Below are positions 30,939-42,404 of a DNA stretch of 64,000 bases, in pieces. The translations under genes were made by a program, and so were the position numbers. This stretch comes from Laburnicola sp. R22_1 (Eukaryota; Ascomycota; Dothideomycetes; Pleosporales; Didymosphaeriaceae). Below the pieces are notes generated by a model. It did no database searches, was not told where the DNA came from, and worked only from the letters and a program-made list of their open reading frames with translations. Each line of letters begins with the position of its first letter. Within the stretch, counting starts at the first letter, position 1. The stretch is taken from the NCBI GenBank assembly GCA_014281115.1, contig JACONQ010000008.1, forward strand, positions 620,001 to 684,000, written 5' to 3'.

Positions 30939-33265
30939 TCACATAATCAACTTCTTGGTCCTCACAATGAACGGACTCGGCATCTCATCACACTCCTCGG
31001 GATTCCAGACCACGGCTGGTTTCAATTCCCGAGCTGTAACGGCACTGCGCGCCTTTGTAGGACTCCTGAAGCCTGGCCGTACGGCTCGCTTGCCCTCGTC
31101 TTCGCTCAGAGCTTGCACAGGGATGCCACGGGCTTGTTGAAGTTCGACAAGAGTACGTCCCACTGGTCTAGCCCCGTTGGCAGGTGTCTTCTTCTTCAGG
31201 AGACCGGAGTTTTCGACGGGCCTTGCCGCTCGGCGCACCGGGCTGGAGTCGGGTCTTGACCGCGGCCGGGTGGGTGATGTAGCTACAATGGGTACGGCGG
31301 AGTGAGGACGGGATTTCATACCATTAGGAGCGAGTGTTGGTGCGCTTGTAAGACGTGACGTAGGTTTCGAGGGAACCTTTTGAGCGGCGGCGAGAACCTT
31401 GAAGGGGTCTTCGTTGCCATTGCGACCGTTTGAGCCGCTACGGGAGCGAGTTGGAGACGGAAGAGCAGGAGTGTCATCTTCGTCAAAGTCGGCGTTCCAA
31501 TCATCCTCGGTCGGCGACGGTGGAACCTCGCCTTCCCACCTCTTTGCGCCCTCCTTAGCGGCGCTAAAGATGTTCTGCCGTGGGTGGTTGCGACGGGGAG
31601 ACAATGAAAGACCAGCGAGGGATGCCGGTGCGGGTGATGGCTCACCCATCTGGATGTCCATGGGCGAGGGAGGTGCTTGGGTGGCTGGACCGGCCATGGT
31701 CCTGGCTCGTGTGAGAGGAGCGCGTCGTCTCGCCGGGGCAGGCTTTGTGGTGACTGTGATGTCGTCGGTTGAGTCATCAATCGATAGAGAAGAAATGTCG
31801 GTTCCGCTGCCCCACTCAGAGTTGGTGCCTGTCGTGCTCGTGGAGCCGTTGATGATGGTGATCTCGCCGTCAGCAGGGAAAAGCACACCTTGTTCTGCAG
31901 GCTGAGTGGGAGTACTCGAGCGAGGAGCGAGCTTTGGTGAAGTGCTCGGACGAGCAGGGTACTTCTTCAGTGCCTTCTCCACTTGCGCCTTGACCTCTCC
32001 CTCAAACGTCTCTTGCAGCTTCTTTAGTTCGATCTGATATCTCCGGTCGACCTCATATTTCACTCGCTTTTCAATCTCCAACTGTGCCTTGACCTCCCAC
32101 TCTCGGCGCAGCTGGTCGTTGAGATCTTTGCGCATGTTGATGACTTTTACGTCAAAGTCCTTCTCCCTCTGGATCAACTTGATTTCCTGGTCCTTGAGCT
32201 CTTGTCCGAACTTGACCACCTCTTGCTCCTTGCGCATCAGTTTTACAATGGGCAGGTTCAGTAGTTGGGCTGTATCTGGTCGGTTGGTGGGAGAAACCTG
32301 TAGGCAAGAGGCGATGACTTTGCTCAGCTCTGGCGTGTAGACAGCGGGAATGGGTGGGTATCTTCCCAACCGGATCTTCTGGATGAGGTCCAAGTGGGTC
32401 CTCGCGTTGAAGGGCGGCTGCTTCGCACACATCTCGTATATTATGCAGCCGAGCGCCCAGATGTCGGAATGGGGTCCGTACTGCTCTGCCTTGCAAATCT
32501 CCGGCGACATGTAGAAGGGCGTGCCGACGTAGGTAGACGCGAAGTCGTGAGATTGGAGGATTTTGGACAGTCCAAAGTCACCGAGCTTGACGGAGTTGTC
32601 ATGGTCGAGGAAGACTGGCACAGGTTAGCTGAGGGCAGGGGGGAAGCTGCAGATACTGACTATTCTCGGGCTTGAGGTCGCGGTGCAGAATCATGGGCCT
32701 GCCATTGCGATCGCGCACCGGCTTTGCATCCCCACCCAGGCCCATGACATTCTGCGCAGCTCCCGGCGGGTCCTGCCCGTAGTGGCAGCGGTACAGGGCG
32801 TTTACGATCTGGCTGAAGATGGACCACACGAACTCCTCCTCGGCGAGCTGGTTCTTGTTCTTGAGGTCCTGGATGACGCGACCGAGGTCGCCATTGCCGC
32901 AGTACTCCATGTACAGATGCAGGTCCTGCGAGGCCTTCAGGTGCTCGCGCTCGTAGTAGCGGACGATGTTGGGGTGCACGAGTTCCTTGAGGATGGAGAG
33001 CTCAGCTTGAAGCTGCTCCTTCTCCTTCTGCGACATCTTGGAGTAGGATATTTCCTTGCGGCAGAGGATCTAGAACAGTCAGCCAATTGCGCCGGGGCGA
33101 GGAGGGTCGAGGTGCGCACATATCCATCTGACTTGCGCTTGACCTTGCGAATAATGCCGAACGAGCCATGGCCTGTATACATCAGCATGCGCTGCCACGG
33201 GAGGTGGTGCGGGCGTGAGGGCTACCGATCTTCTCGAGGACCTCATATTTGTCTTCCTCGGGCAT
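30939..33265 (-). CDS. nimA: NIMA-family mitotic Ser/Thr protein kinase
   Basis: Four exons (33226-33265, 33120-33172, 32661-33069 and 30939-32614; introns 46-53 nt), 725 residues. The kinase promotes entry into mitosis. It begins MPEEDKYEVLEKIGHGSFG, with the glycine loop, followed by the Lys in LCRKEISYSKM, the catalytic HRDLKPEN, DFG (LGDFGLSK) and the activation segment TPFYMSPE. An insert of about 25 residues (GQDPPGAAQNVMGLGGD) before the HRD motif is typical of fungal NimA. After the domain comes a coiled coil (about 290-400: long Glu/Lys/Gln heptads) for dimerisation, then a Ser/Pro/Arg-rich tail with PEST-like stretches expected to control turnover. Divergent from the ankyrin/BTB gene across 401 bp. 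Confidence 0.95.
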
Positions 33266-33666
33266 GGTGATAAGATTGGGTATGCTATATCATCAATCGA
33301 TGCAGCGAAAGTATTATGGAGGAGAAGCTGTTGTGTTAGTAGGCTGGCTGGGATACAAGACGGATGCACGCTGGACGCAAAGCGGTAGGCGGAGGCAGAC
33401 GAGACTAGTAAAACAGCTTGCTTGCTTGCTTGCTTGCTTGCAGTGTTTGATTGTTTACGGCCGTCGCGACCAGCAACCGCCGCGCACGGGCCGATTATCC
33501 CTGCAGCGCCGCTCCTGCCCTTCCGCCTCCGGATCTAATCTGATCTTATCGCCGACGCCTCCACGCCAGTGAATTAGTACAACACCATTCCTCCTTCCTT
33601 CCTCTCCCCTCCTCTGCTCTCCTCCTCTCCCCTGCCCTGCTCTCCTCCCCTCCTCCCCCAGCCATC
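33266..33666. promoter_or_regulatory. bidirectional promoter between nimA and the ankyrin/BTB gene
   Basis: 401 bp between two ATGs that face away from each other. It holds six CTTG units in tandem (33417-33440), and from about 33588 to 33660 an almost pure pyrimidine stretch (CCTCC/CTCTCC) directly before the ATG at 33667. Such tracts mark the start region of many fungal genes. Confidence 0.55.
33417..33440 (+). repeat. CTTG microsatellite, six units
   Basis: Six perfect tandem CTTG units inside the shared nimA/BTB promoter. Unit number may vary between strains, since tetranucleotide repeats slip easily. Confidence 0.9.
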
Positions 33667-35700
33667 ATGGACGTCAAGAAGAAGCACGAGATCGAGGCGG
33701 CCCTTGCACGAGAGAACCAGGCAGTCTCGGCGGGCCAGCTCAAGGAGGACAACCCGCTGGATACCACCGAGAGCTTCAGACTGTTCTGTGAAGCTTGCCG
33801 TCGGGGCGACCTCAAGGTGTGCCAGGAGATGATCCAGGCCGGCGTAAATGTCAACGCCCGGGACAGACACGATTATACGCCGCTGATTCTGGTAAGCAGT
33901 CTTCCTCTACTCGCCTCCACCGCGGGGTCGCCACATCCCCGCCCTTCCTCCAGTTCGCAACGGTAACCGGCGTTTCCCAAGGCTAGTCTCTGCGGACACT
34001 ACGAAGTCGTGCAACTGCTGCTTGAGAACGGAGCATTATGCGAACGCGACACCTTCCAAGGCGAGCGGTGCCTGTACAATGCCCTGAACGACCGAATACG
34101 CAACCTCCTCCTCTCTTACGACTACGCAAAGTCGACGAATCCTCTGCAGCCGCTCGCCGCGCACATTACCTCGCTTCTCACGCGGCCGGAGCCTAAGACG
34201 GCCGACATCACCATCACCACGTACGACCAGAGTTTCCAGCTGCACAAGTTTCTGCTCGCTGCTCGATCGCCGTACTTTGCGACCAAGTTCACCGCTACGC
34301 CCAGCACTGCAACATGGAAACTGCCACCAAACATCCCCGCCGAGTCGCTAGCAGTCGCGATGCAGTATCTCTACTTTTCGGACGTGTCAATGCGAAGAGT
34401 GGTTCATGGACTTAGCGATCAAGAGGAGCTGCATGTGCTGAACGGCATTGACAAGATCGGGCGACAGCTAGAGATGGACAGGCTGTTTGAAGATATCACA
34501 GAGGTGTCTGATCGGCGCTTACTGCGGCAAAAAAGGGCAGAGGAGCTGGATCGCGGTCGAGACCAGCTCGAAACATGGTTCAAGGAGAGCGTGCTGAGGA
34601 ACAAGATGGAGATTGAAACAGCCAAGATTGACGACCTCAAGTGGGACCGGGACAATTCCATCTACGCGGATGTACTCCTGAGAGCAGATGATGAAGAGGT
34701 GGACTACGAATCCAACGAAACAGACGTCTCCGCTGGCACGTCCCAATCATCAACACCGCCGGTACGCAACACTCTCGGGCCATTGACCGGCATCCCAATC
34801 GGCCCCATAAAGTCGCGCTCGCCCTCACGCTCCCGTCAACCACGAAGATCAACCATATACCCAGCTCACAAAGCGATGCTCCTGCGCTCAGAATACTTCT
34901 CCACCATGTTCAGTTCACCCTTCCGTGAGGCGCAACAAACCCCCTATCTCCAAATCATCACCCTCGATTGCACACCCAAAGTTCTCGAAACCATCCTCAC
35001 TTTCCTCTACACCGAACGCTCCGACTTCGGCCTCGACGTCGCCATCGACGTCCTCTTCACGGCCGACCAGCTTTTCATCGAGAAACTGAAGCAGCGCGCC
35101 GCGCTCATCATATCCACGCTTGGCAACGGGAATTCGTCGACTGTGGAAAGCGAGAAGCCGCGCGGCGAGACGGATGCGGAAGAGGTCATTGATATCTACG
35201 AAGTCATCAGAGCGGGATGGGACACGAGGGTGCAACGCCTAGAAGAGTTTGGCGCGCGGTATATTGCGTATAGATTGGAGCGCTACATTGACGAACCCGA
35301 GCTTGCCGAGCTGGTCCAAGAGTCTGCGAGAAGAGTCAAGAGCCGCCAGGAAACGGATACGGTGGAGCTGGTCGACGATATTCGGTACTACCTCTCGGAT
35401 CGGTTCCGTTTGCGCTTCGAGGACAGCGGATTAGATGAGATGATGGATGAAGGGGGGGCTCACGACGCTGCGTCTGAGTCTCTTGACGAGGCGATGGAGG
35501 GTCTTGGCATTGTGGATAAGGATGGGGATGGGGATAGGGAGCTGCCCAAGGCTGAGATTGGAGAACCGTTTGCCGTGGGGGCTATTCGGACGTTGGATGG
35601 CGAGATTGCGGGCGATGAGTTTGCGCAGGATGCGGTGAATTATCAGATTTTGTTGGGGAAGATTGAGAGGTTGTTGGAGGGGTTGGGGTTGGATGCTTAG
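33667..35700 (+). CDS. ankyrin-repeat and BTB/POZ protein (ABTB/Btb3-like)
   Basis: Two exons (33667-33891 and 33982-35700; 90-nt intron) give 647 residues. The N-terminus has two ankyrin repeats (FRLFCEACRRGDLKVCQEM, then DYTPLILASLCGHYEVVQLL). Two BTB/POZ domains follow: the first around residues 160-260 (ADITITTYDQSFQLHKFLLAARSPYF is its start), the second around 320-450 (HKAMLLRSEYFSTMF, LDCTPKVLETILTFLYTER). The C-terminal part is acidic. The layout matches ABTB1 of animals and Btb3 of fission yeast, which serve as substrate adaptors of cullin-3 ubiquitin ligases; that role here is inferred. The intron splits the ankyrin pair. Confidence 0.9.
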
Positions 35701-36371
35701 GGTGCTGAGGAGGGAGGCCTGGCTTGGTACCCGTGGACTGTAGAAGTATATACTTGGATGGGGGTTGGATAGACGCATGGTTTTGCTGGGTGGGATGGGA
35801 ATATCTGCTCTAGCATATAGAACTCGAACTGCTGTTTGTCTTGTTTGTGAAGCAGGAGTGCTCTCTGTCGTTTGTTTATTTGTTTGTGTGGTTTTTATTT
35901 GAGACGGAGGTTTTTGGCGTGGCACCACGGGGAGTACACAACGAAGCATGGAATGGGGATGGGGAATTTTTGTGGCATTCATTCTTGGAGGCAACGAGGG
36001 GAAAATACGGGTTTGTGTTGATTGGATGTCAGATTTCGCTGCAGCGGGTATGCTTGCGCTGTCGTATGACTTCTTTCTTCAGGATAGACATGTACTCCAT
36101 TCTACTGCGTCCCTCTTCATCGAGGCGCAATCGAATCGTGAACCGATGTCGATGAATACTTGGCTTGCAAGTCTCCTGCGGACGGACTCGTATGGAGTAT
36201 TCGCTGCGTTGATTGACGGCAGCGGATTCCAGAGCCATGTCCGAATGTGGGTGCGTCTTCACCACGGCGCTTGCTTGGTACACCTCATTCCAATATACCC
36301 ATGCGATTCAACCCGGCTTTTTCTATCCAAGCATTCTAGCTTCGATAGTCCAAGATGCTAGATGCAGAAGC
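35701..36371. other. intergenic between convergent genes
   Basis: 671 bp, T/G-rich just after the BTB stop. Frames such as 35948-36361 show no domain and are likely chance. Confidence 0.45.
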
Positions 36372-37457
36372 TCACGACTTCCCATTAACGACGTCTGCGA
36401 CCTCAGCCCACCGCTCCACACCCCGCTCCACAAGCACCTTCAACGCCTCCCTATCCACCACCCCGCCGCCGCTCTTCTCTACTCTCCTCAGAATCCCGTC
36501 CTTTGTGCCCTTCTTCCCGCCACTGCAGTCCACAACCACGCATACGGCCTCCCTACACACGCTCTCCTCAAACGTATCCGGATCACTCAACATCCAGTCC
36601 ACCTCTTCCTCTCCGCCGCTCTCGTCCCAGTCGCGCTTGCCCTCGAAGACGGCAAATGTCGAGGCGATGGGCAGGCCGCGGAGCACGAAGGGCCGCGCTT
36701 CAGAAGGGTTATCCGAGCAGAGTATCGTTTCGAGATGGTCGTCCCAAAAGGCGCGGGGGATGAGGCAATTTCTGAGCGCGGCGAGGATCGCTAGCCACGC
36801 CGCGTCGAAGGCGTTGCCGTCGATGCTGATGTAGAAGACGTCGATGTAGAGCACCCAGTAGCCCTTGAGCTGGGGTTCTGGCTCGGGGTCGGCATCGTCG
36901 TCGGGGTTACTAGGGGGCGTGTGCACGATGCGCAGATCGGAGAGGCGGACGAGGGCCGTAGAGAGGAGGAGGGAGCGGAGGCGCGTGATGAGGGTTTGGG
37001 CGAAGGACGAGGGCGCTGAGCCGGGGATGTGCTGCGGCGTGCTGCCTGTTGAGAGTTCCACGTTGGGCACGAGCAGCCTTAGCGTGTCCATCTCTTCGCA
37101 CTCGCGCTGCACATGGTCGTCGTCGTTTGTGCTGTTCTCCGTGCTGCTGGGCGCTAAGTCCTCCGCTGTTCTTTGGGTGTCTTCTTCTTTGAGGATCTCG
37201 GCCCGCACCCCGCATACTGCGCTTGTGTTGCCTAGCCGCACCACTGCGGAGCCATTGCAGTGCGTGAGGCTGCCGCTGTTGATGCCGACTTTGCGGAATT
37301 CGTGGGCTGTGCGGTTGTTGGCGCGGAGGGGCGCGCGGGAGGGCGTGGGCGCGGCGAGGTGGGCTTGTAGGAAGGGGTGCGGGGAGACGGCGGCGAAGAT
37401 GGGGCGCGGAAAGGTCAGGGCGGGCGGGGAGTTCGAAGACAGTGTTGTCGCTGCCAT
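36372..37457 (-). CDS. RRP43: exosome complex subunit Rrp43 (RNase PH-like)
   Basis: A single exon, 361 residues. Rrp43 (human EXOSC8) is one of six RNase PH-fold proteins in the ring of the RNA exosome, which degrades and trims RNA in nucleus and cytoplasm. The fold is visible: RTAHEFRKVGINSGSL near the N-terminus (the family's RPDGR-like region, degenerate as in eukaryotic ring subunits), NGSAVVRLGNTSAVCGVRAE, then YWVLYIDVFYISIDGNAFDAAW, and the second half with LPIASTFAVFEG. Catalytic phosphate-binding residues are not conserved, as expected for a structural subunit. An acidic insertion (PDDDADPEPEPQ) sits in a loop. Normal length. Confidence 0.93.
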   Translation of the reverse strand: MAATTLSSNSPPALTFPRPIFAAVSPHPFLQAHLAAPTPSRAPLRANNRTAHEFRKVGINSGSLTHCNGSAVVRLGNTSAVCGVRAEILKEEDTQRTAEDLAPSSTENSTNDDDHVQRECEEMDTLRLLVPNVELSTGSTPQHIPGSAPSSFAQTLITRLRSLLLSTALVRLSDLRIVHTPPSNPDDDADPEPEPQLKGYWVLYIDVFYISIDGNAFDAAWLAILAALRNCLIPRAFWDDHLETILCSDNPSEARPFVLRGLPIASTFAVFEGKRDWDESGGEEEVDWMLSDPDTFEESVCREAVCVVVDCSGGKKGTKDGILRRVEKSGGGVVDREALKVLVERGVERWAEVADVVNGKS

Positions 37458-37729
37458 GCTGGGCTGTCAATTGTGCGAGTGCGAGGCGTGGAGAGTTGTC
37501 TTGTTGGTCGTGAGCTGGTGGACATGGAATTTTCGTGGAGGCGAAAGACGCACGTGAAGTCGTGTTAGCGGACCGTGCGCGTCCACCGTGTTGTGTCCAC
37601 GGATTGCCCCTCGTCATCTCGTGGGACAAAAGCGTGGGCAACACCAGCATTCAATCGAGACTATCACCAGCAATGGTAATCATTATGAATTCAGGGCACA
37701 ACACGATGAGGTGTTTTCATCCATATTCG

Positions 37730-38473
37730 TCAACATACGGACACGAACCATGGCACGAGCAACAGCCCCAGGCACAAGGCTGCTGGCGCATTCAGCGCAG
37801 TCGAAGCTCCCTCCAACCGACTGGTCTCACTCGCACCACCCTCCGTCTCCGTCTCACTTCCGCCCCGCGTCGTAGAAACCTCCGACTCCGATGCTTCTAG
37901 CGTGCTGCTCTCAATCAGATCCCCAAACCGATCAGTCGAATCCGGCGGCAGCGTCGTAACCTGCGCCTCCCCCACCTGCACACTCGTCATCGAAACCCCA
38001 TGCGCCGTATCCACCCAGAAACACGTCGGCGTCTCCCTCCTCACCCAATCCGTCACCGTAGTCCCGACCTGTTTCGCACTCTTGTACGTGACCAAATACG
38101 GCTGCGCATTCGCCGTGTTCGTCGCCGCCAGACTCGCCAACGGCGTCGGGCTCGCCGTCCCCGTGCACGTCTTGCCGTTGTTCTCAGGTATGGGCCCGAT
38201 GCCGCCCATCTGCGGTTCGGATATGCGGCAGCATGTCAAATCTTCAAAGGCGAAGTCGTCGAGGACTTGTAGGCCTGACGCGTAGAAGCCGATGATGTCG
38301 CCGTCGCAGCAGAAGGTCTGGAAGTCCGAGTCCCGGGTGCCGCGTGTGGCGTTTGCGCACGTGTTGAAGTCTGGATTTGTGTAGTCGTCGGAGAACATGT
38401 CGTAGAGCGACGCGTAGCACCATTCGAAGTCGCGAATTGGTCCTGTGGGGATTTTTGTGGATATGGAAGACAT
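37730..38473 (-). CDS. hypothetical Cys-rich protein with GPI-like tail (247 aa)
   Basis: A single ATG-started frame. Residues 1-110 hold eight Cys in a compact, likely disulfide-bonded domain (DFEWCYASLYDMFSDDY, FQTFCCDGD, LTCCRISEP). A Thr/Ser/Glu-rich stalk follows, then a hydrophobic end (about 225-247: LCLGLLLVPWFVSV) as in GPI-anchored proteins. A signal peptide is not visible at this start, so a short upstream exon may be missing from the model. I do not recognise the family. It is likely a cell-surface protein of unknown role. Confidence 0.6.
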   Translation of the reverse strand: MSSISTKIPTGPIRDFEWCYASLYDMFSDDYTNPDFNTCANATRGTRDSDFQTFCCDGDIIGFYASGLQVLDDFAFEDLTCCRISEPQMGGIGPIPENNGKTCTGTASPTPLASLAATNTANAQPYLVTYKSAKQVGTTVTDWVRRETPTCFWVDTAHGVSMTSVQVGEAQVTTLPPDSTDRFGDLIESSTLEASESEVSTTRGGSETETEGGASETSRLEGASTALNAPAALCLGLLLVPWFVSVC

Positions 38474-39213
38474 GTTTGAATGGAGCAGTGCGAAAGGGAC
38501 GAGGCAAAGTAGAGAAAGCTGCGAAAACAGGCAGAAAAGGAGATTGTATTGTGAGTCGTGACTTTCCCTGGAGGATTCAGGCTATGGTTTCTTGACCGCA
38601 TTCAGATTGGCGAACGGATGGAAATTGCCCTAGGGTGGGGGCGGACTTTGATTCAGGCACATGCTGATAGTGAGAGAGCGATATGGCTTGCAAGTGGTTT
38701 ACGATTTCGAAGCAAGCTTAGGCAAAAATTATTCTCTAGATAGAGATCCTGAAAGATTCCATGAGTGAAGGAAAGATGTGGTGAGGTCATAAACTTTCGT
38801 CTTAGATAGGTTTAGCTATCTATCGCTAATACTGTGAAACTGCGACCACTTATTAACCAATGCCCAATTTTCTACTTAAGCTATACATTAACTACTTTGA
38901 CATATTGAGAAAAGCAAGAGCTTATACAACGACTGCGTGCGAATTAATAGCCTCCAGGGCTTAGTATATTTCACGTTGTCTGTTGAGTGGAATCTGCTAA
39001 TATGTCCTCCAAACAGACAGTGACCAAATAGTTTCTTGATCGTGTAATAACCTATAGTCATTGCGGTGAAGGCCGTAAAGCCTAAATCCTCATGCAGTGA
39101 AGGTGAAGTGAAAGTGACGCCTTGCCACTCCACGTCGATTCACGCTTTCCAACGAAATATCTTTCCACACCTCCATCCACCTGACCCACTACTCACGCAA
39201 GCAGCTCCCCTAT
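38474..39213. other. intergenic, AT-rich in the middle
   Basis: 740 bp. An AT-rich part (about 38690-38960) with several TATC/GATA-like words; no coding signal. Confidence 0.45.
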
Positions 39214-40512
39214 ATGAGGGTCTTCGCACTGGTTTGCCTCGTCGCCGCGGCCATCACCTCCGCCTTTGCCGCCGTCTCGTTCGTTACCCCCGATCCCTGC
39301 TCTCCTTCCGACTGTCCACCAAGGTCTTCCAATGCATCTCACCGCAGCCAGCTCGGATCTCGCGCATTCGAGGACCTCACAAACAATGCTCGGATGCCCT
39401 GGCCAGTCCGCGACGTACGTACAAGCCAACCCCAGGACTTCGGCGCCATGAAAACCATCATTCCACAAACTAACCCGATGTACGTACGACACAGCCATCC
39501 AGGCGTCCCTACCTGCGGTCAGTCCAATACTGCTATGTCACCGCATCCGCTAGACAAGAGCTCTACGGCAACATGGTGTACGCCCAAGGGCTCTGGTACA
39601 CCGCTCTAGGCGGCCAGTCGTCTCCGCAGGCACGGCACAACCTAGGGTTCCAAGAGGTCACGTCCATGGGGAATCCCCGCTACGGCTATAGCGACTACAC
39701 GAACAAGATGAACCCGGATATCGACAGCGACACGCTGGCTATCCATTGGTGGCCCAATGCGCATGCGCTATCCACCGTCGGGTATATCCATGCTGCGATA
39801 TCGAATCGGCCGGGTCGTCATCATATGTATCTGGGGAGTCGGCAGAGCAGTGTGTACCCGCAGCAGTACGCGCATGAGGTGTGTCATGAAGAATACTTCG
39901 CGCACGTTCCGATGTGTGTACTAACGAAGAAGTAGCTCGGACACATTCTAGGTACCAGACATTGCTAAGCCTTACACATGTATACATACCTCTTTAACAC
40001 ATACATGCAAAGGCCTTCTCCACGAACACCAACGTCCAGACCGTAAGTCCAGCCAGCCGCTCATACCCCCTCCCCCTCCCTCTCCCATATACATACTCAA
40101 CATCCACCCGCTAGGCGACTCCCACATCCACTACCGCCCCCACTTCGTCCAAGGCTACTCCACCGCCCTCACAGCAGCCCGCGCAAAGCACCCCACCTGG
40201 ACGCGCGACCAAGTCATCTGGTCGCTCGCCAACGACATCACCTTCGCCGGCGCCTCCTGGCCCATGGGCAAGAACTTCGCCAAGGGGCCGCGAGGCGCCG
40301 GCGTAAACCCGCACATGCTCTCGCCGTACGATATCAAATCCATCATGCATTATGACAGCCGCCTGGGTGCCATCGACCAGGCGCGCGCGAATAATGCGGA
40401 TGCGTCGGTCTGTCCGATTGTGAATAAGCAGGGGGGGTTTGTGCATACGAATATGGTGGTTAGTCACTATGATGCGGAGTTTGTGAGGGCGTTTTATCCG
40501 TGGATGGGTTAG
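39214..40512 (+). CDS. astacin-family zinc metallopeptidase (M12A), secreted
   Basis: Five exons (39214-39414, 39495-39878, 39936-39951, 40013-40042 and 40115-40512) sum to 1029 nt and 342 residues. A signal peptide (about 1-19) leads to a propeptide-like stretch and then the catalytic domain. The zinc signature HELGHILGLLHEH is complete, but it is spread over exons 2, 3 and 4. The Met-turn reads SIMHYDS. These features define an extracellular peptidase of the astacin type; fungal members are little studied. Introns are 57-80 nt with clear donors (GTACGT, GTGTGT, GTACCA, GTAAGT) and CTAAC-like branch sites. The 16-nt and 30-nt exons are forced by the motif and by phase. Confidence 0.9.
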
Positions 40513-41696
40513 AGGGGTTGGGGGGTTGGTTAAAAGTAGAGGGAGAGATGGAGGACAAAAGAAAGATCGGCGGTCAATATGGATGGACGACTGCTCAAAG
40601 AGATAGCGGGGTGCATGAAAAAATAATAATACCCTGAGATGTTCCTCGAAGAACAGTTCTTGTCATCGGTGATTTCCGTCTCGCGTCGGTGTTTACTCCG
40701 TCTCACGCGGGGAAGGAGGGAGGAATCTCGAAGAATATCTCATACCTAGTTCGTCTGTGGTTTTCATGTGTGCCAAAATCATGAAAATCTATCCTACAGA
40801 TTAAACTCTCGTCACCAAGGTAAAGAGTTAAATGAAAGCGTTTTACATGGTAGCTAGGAAAATCCGAATAGAGTATATCGTCATAATCGCAGCGCCACAC
40901 ACAGTCCAAGCCACAGGCAGAGCTTGCGGTTCATTTCGTCCGCACGGGGCCAGCGAGAGCAGCAAAGACGCATGGACATGTGGCTTCTGAATGTTCCGAC
41001 ATTGACACGGAAGACAAGCAAGGAGAGTGCTCGCCGTCAAAAGCGCCTGGTAAGTTCTGAATACGAGGTAGATGCTACGAGATGCGCTGAGTTGACCTTT
41101 CTGGAACCCTGGGATAGCTCGCGAAAACAAATATACCTAAGACCGCAAGCTAGATGGATCTGTAGAGCAAGGCCTGCGTTCTTTCCTTGGGTTTGCTGTC
41201 AATGGAACAAGGGCTGTCCGGTCCACTCGGTCGAAGATGGACCTCCGCCTGCGTACGTGACGATGTGTGTTGGTCCGTGTAACTGGAACCGGGCCAGGCA
41301 GCGTAAAGATTTTCGACGACCGTTAGGCTCCAGCATCGTTGTTTGAGCTCTGTGTGGCCGGGCATTCCACTCGATTTCGCTTCTGAATCTTTCTATGACC
41401 CCTACGGCCATTCTCCACTACTGACATAGACGAAGGCACCGGCCGTGCACGAATTCTGCCCTAGCTTGGAGCGGAGGGTTGCTCAAGACTCCATTCCTTA
41501 GTCCAAAAGGTCGGTAATAGCCAAGCGACCCAGTTGTGGCGTCCGACGCAGCTATAGAAGAAGGGCGGCTTGCGGCGTATCCTCAATCGAATGTGCAGAC
41601 GACTCCTGCAGTCCAACAATGTAGTATCGCAAACAGCCGGTTGCGTTCCTCCACCATCGACTTGCTTCCTAGCGTTGCTACGCCAATAGACACACC
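40513..41696. other. intergenic, no gene recognised
   Basis: 1.2 kb. A 140-codon frame at 40924-41346 starts at a non-ATG codon and has no recognisable motif. Nothing else supported. Confidence 0.45.
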
Positions 41697-42127
41697 TCAT
41701 CTTGTACTCCTCCTATTCCCCTCTCCAGGCTCTTCGCCATTCTTACGCGCGTGAAAATTCGCAAGCTTGCGTTCGAACTCGGTCTTCCTATTAACAAGTT
41801 CATTGCGTGTGATTTCGAGCACGGCAATCATTTCTTCTGGCGTGGCTTCTAGTATGCGCTTTTGTTTCTGCGAAGGTACGTTAGCGTGCTTCTTTGGAGC
41901 ATACGACTCAATGCTACATGGGATGTGGTGCTCTCTGGCCAAGGCAAAACCTAGCATTGGGTATATAGGACTAGAGTTGCGGTGGCGCTAATAATCCTGG
42001 AATCGTAGCATACCTGTTTGATCTCCTGTTCGCCCTTCAAATTAGCTCCGTAGAGAGTTCCCGTAACTGTGATGGCGGTAACGGCACTGGTCAAGATCCA
42101 CCGACGGACAGTTTGCGGAGTAGACAT
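41697..42127 (-). CDS. small single-pass membrane protein (94 aa)
   Basis: Two exons, 42014-42127 and 41697-41867, with a 146-nt intron (GTATGC donor, CGCAG acceptor); together 95 codons. The ATG context and the shared 277-bp spacer with Hsk3 support the start. A basic N-terminus (TVRRW) precedes one membrane helix (about residues 11-27), then a charged coiled-coil-like helix (KQKRILEATPEEMIAVLEITRNE is interrupted only by the splice site) and a basic tail. Size and layout recall small mitochondrial inner-membrane assembly factors, but no family is recognised, so no function is assigned. Confidence 0.65.
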
Positions 42128-42404
42128 GGTTATGAGAAATTCCAATGGCAGAGCGGGGTTGAAAAAGATCAATGCCAATGGGGCGACGATGGCATACGGC
42201 GAAGGCGAATGGAGTACAGTGCAGAACGATGAAATCTTTCGGAGGGGAGAAGCCCATCCCAGGACGTCCCTGCCAAGGCGCACCTCCGCGGCTTCCCCGT
42301 CGCGTTCCCCGCTCTACCACAACAAACACCCACCCACCCGAACCACCACACGCGCTTTTCTCACACGTTCAAATCCCACGACAGTCCGACTAGAGCCTAA
42401 AGCC

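Noticed and set aside
36865..37557. 230-codon plus-strand frame over Rrp43
   Set aside because: Antisense shadow of the exosome subunit gene, low-complexity translation.
40924..41346. 140-codon plus-strand frame
   Set aside because: Non-ATG start, no motif, surrounded by sequence without splice logic.
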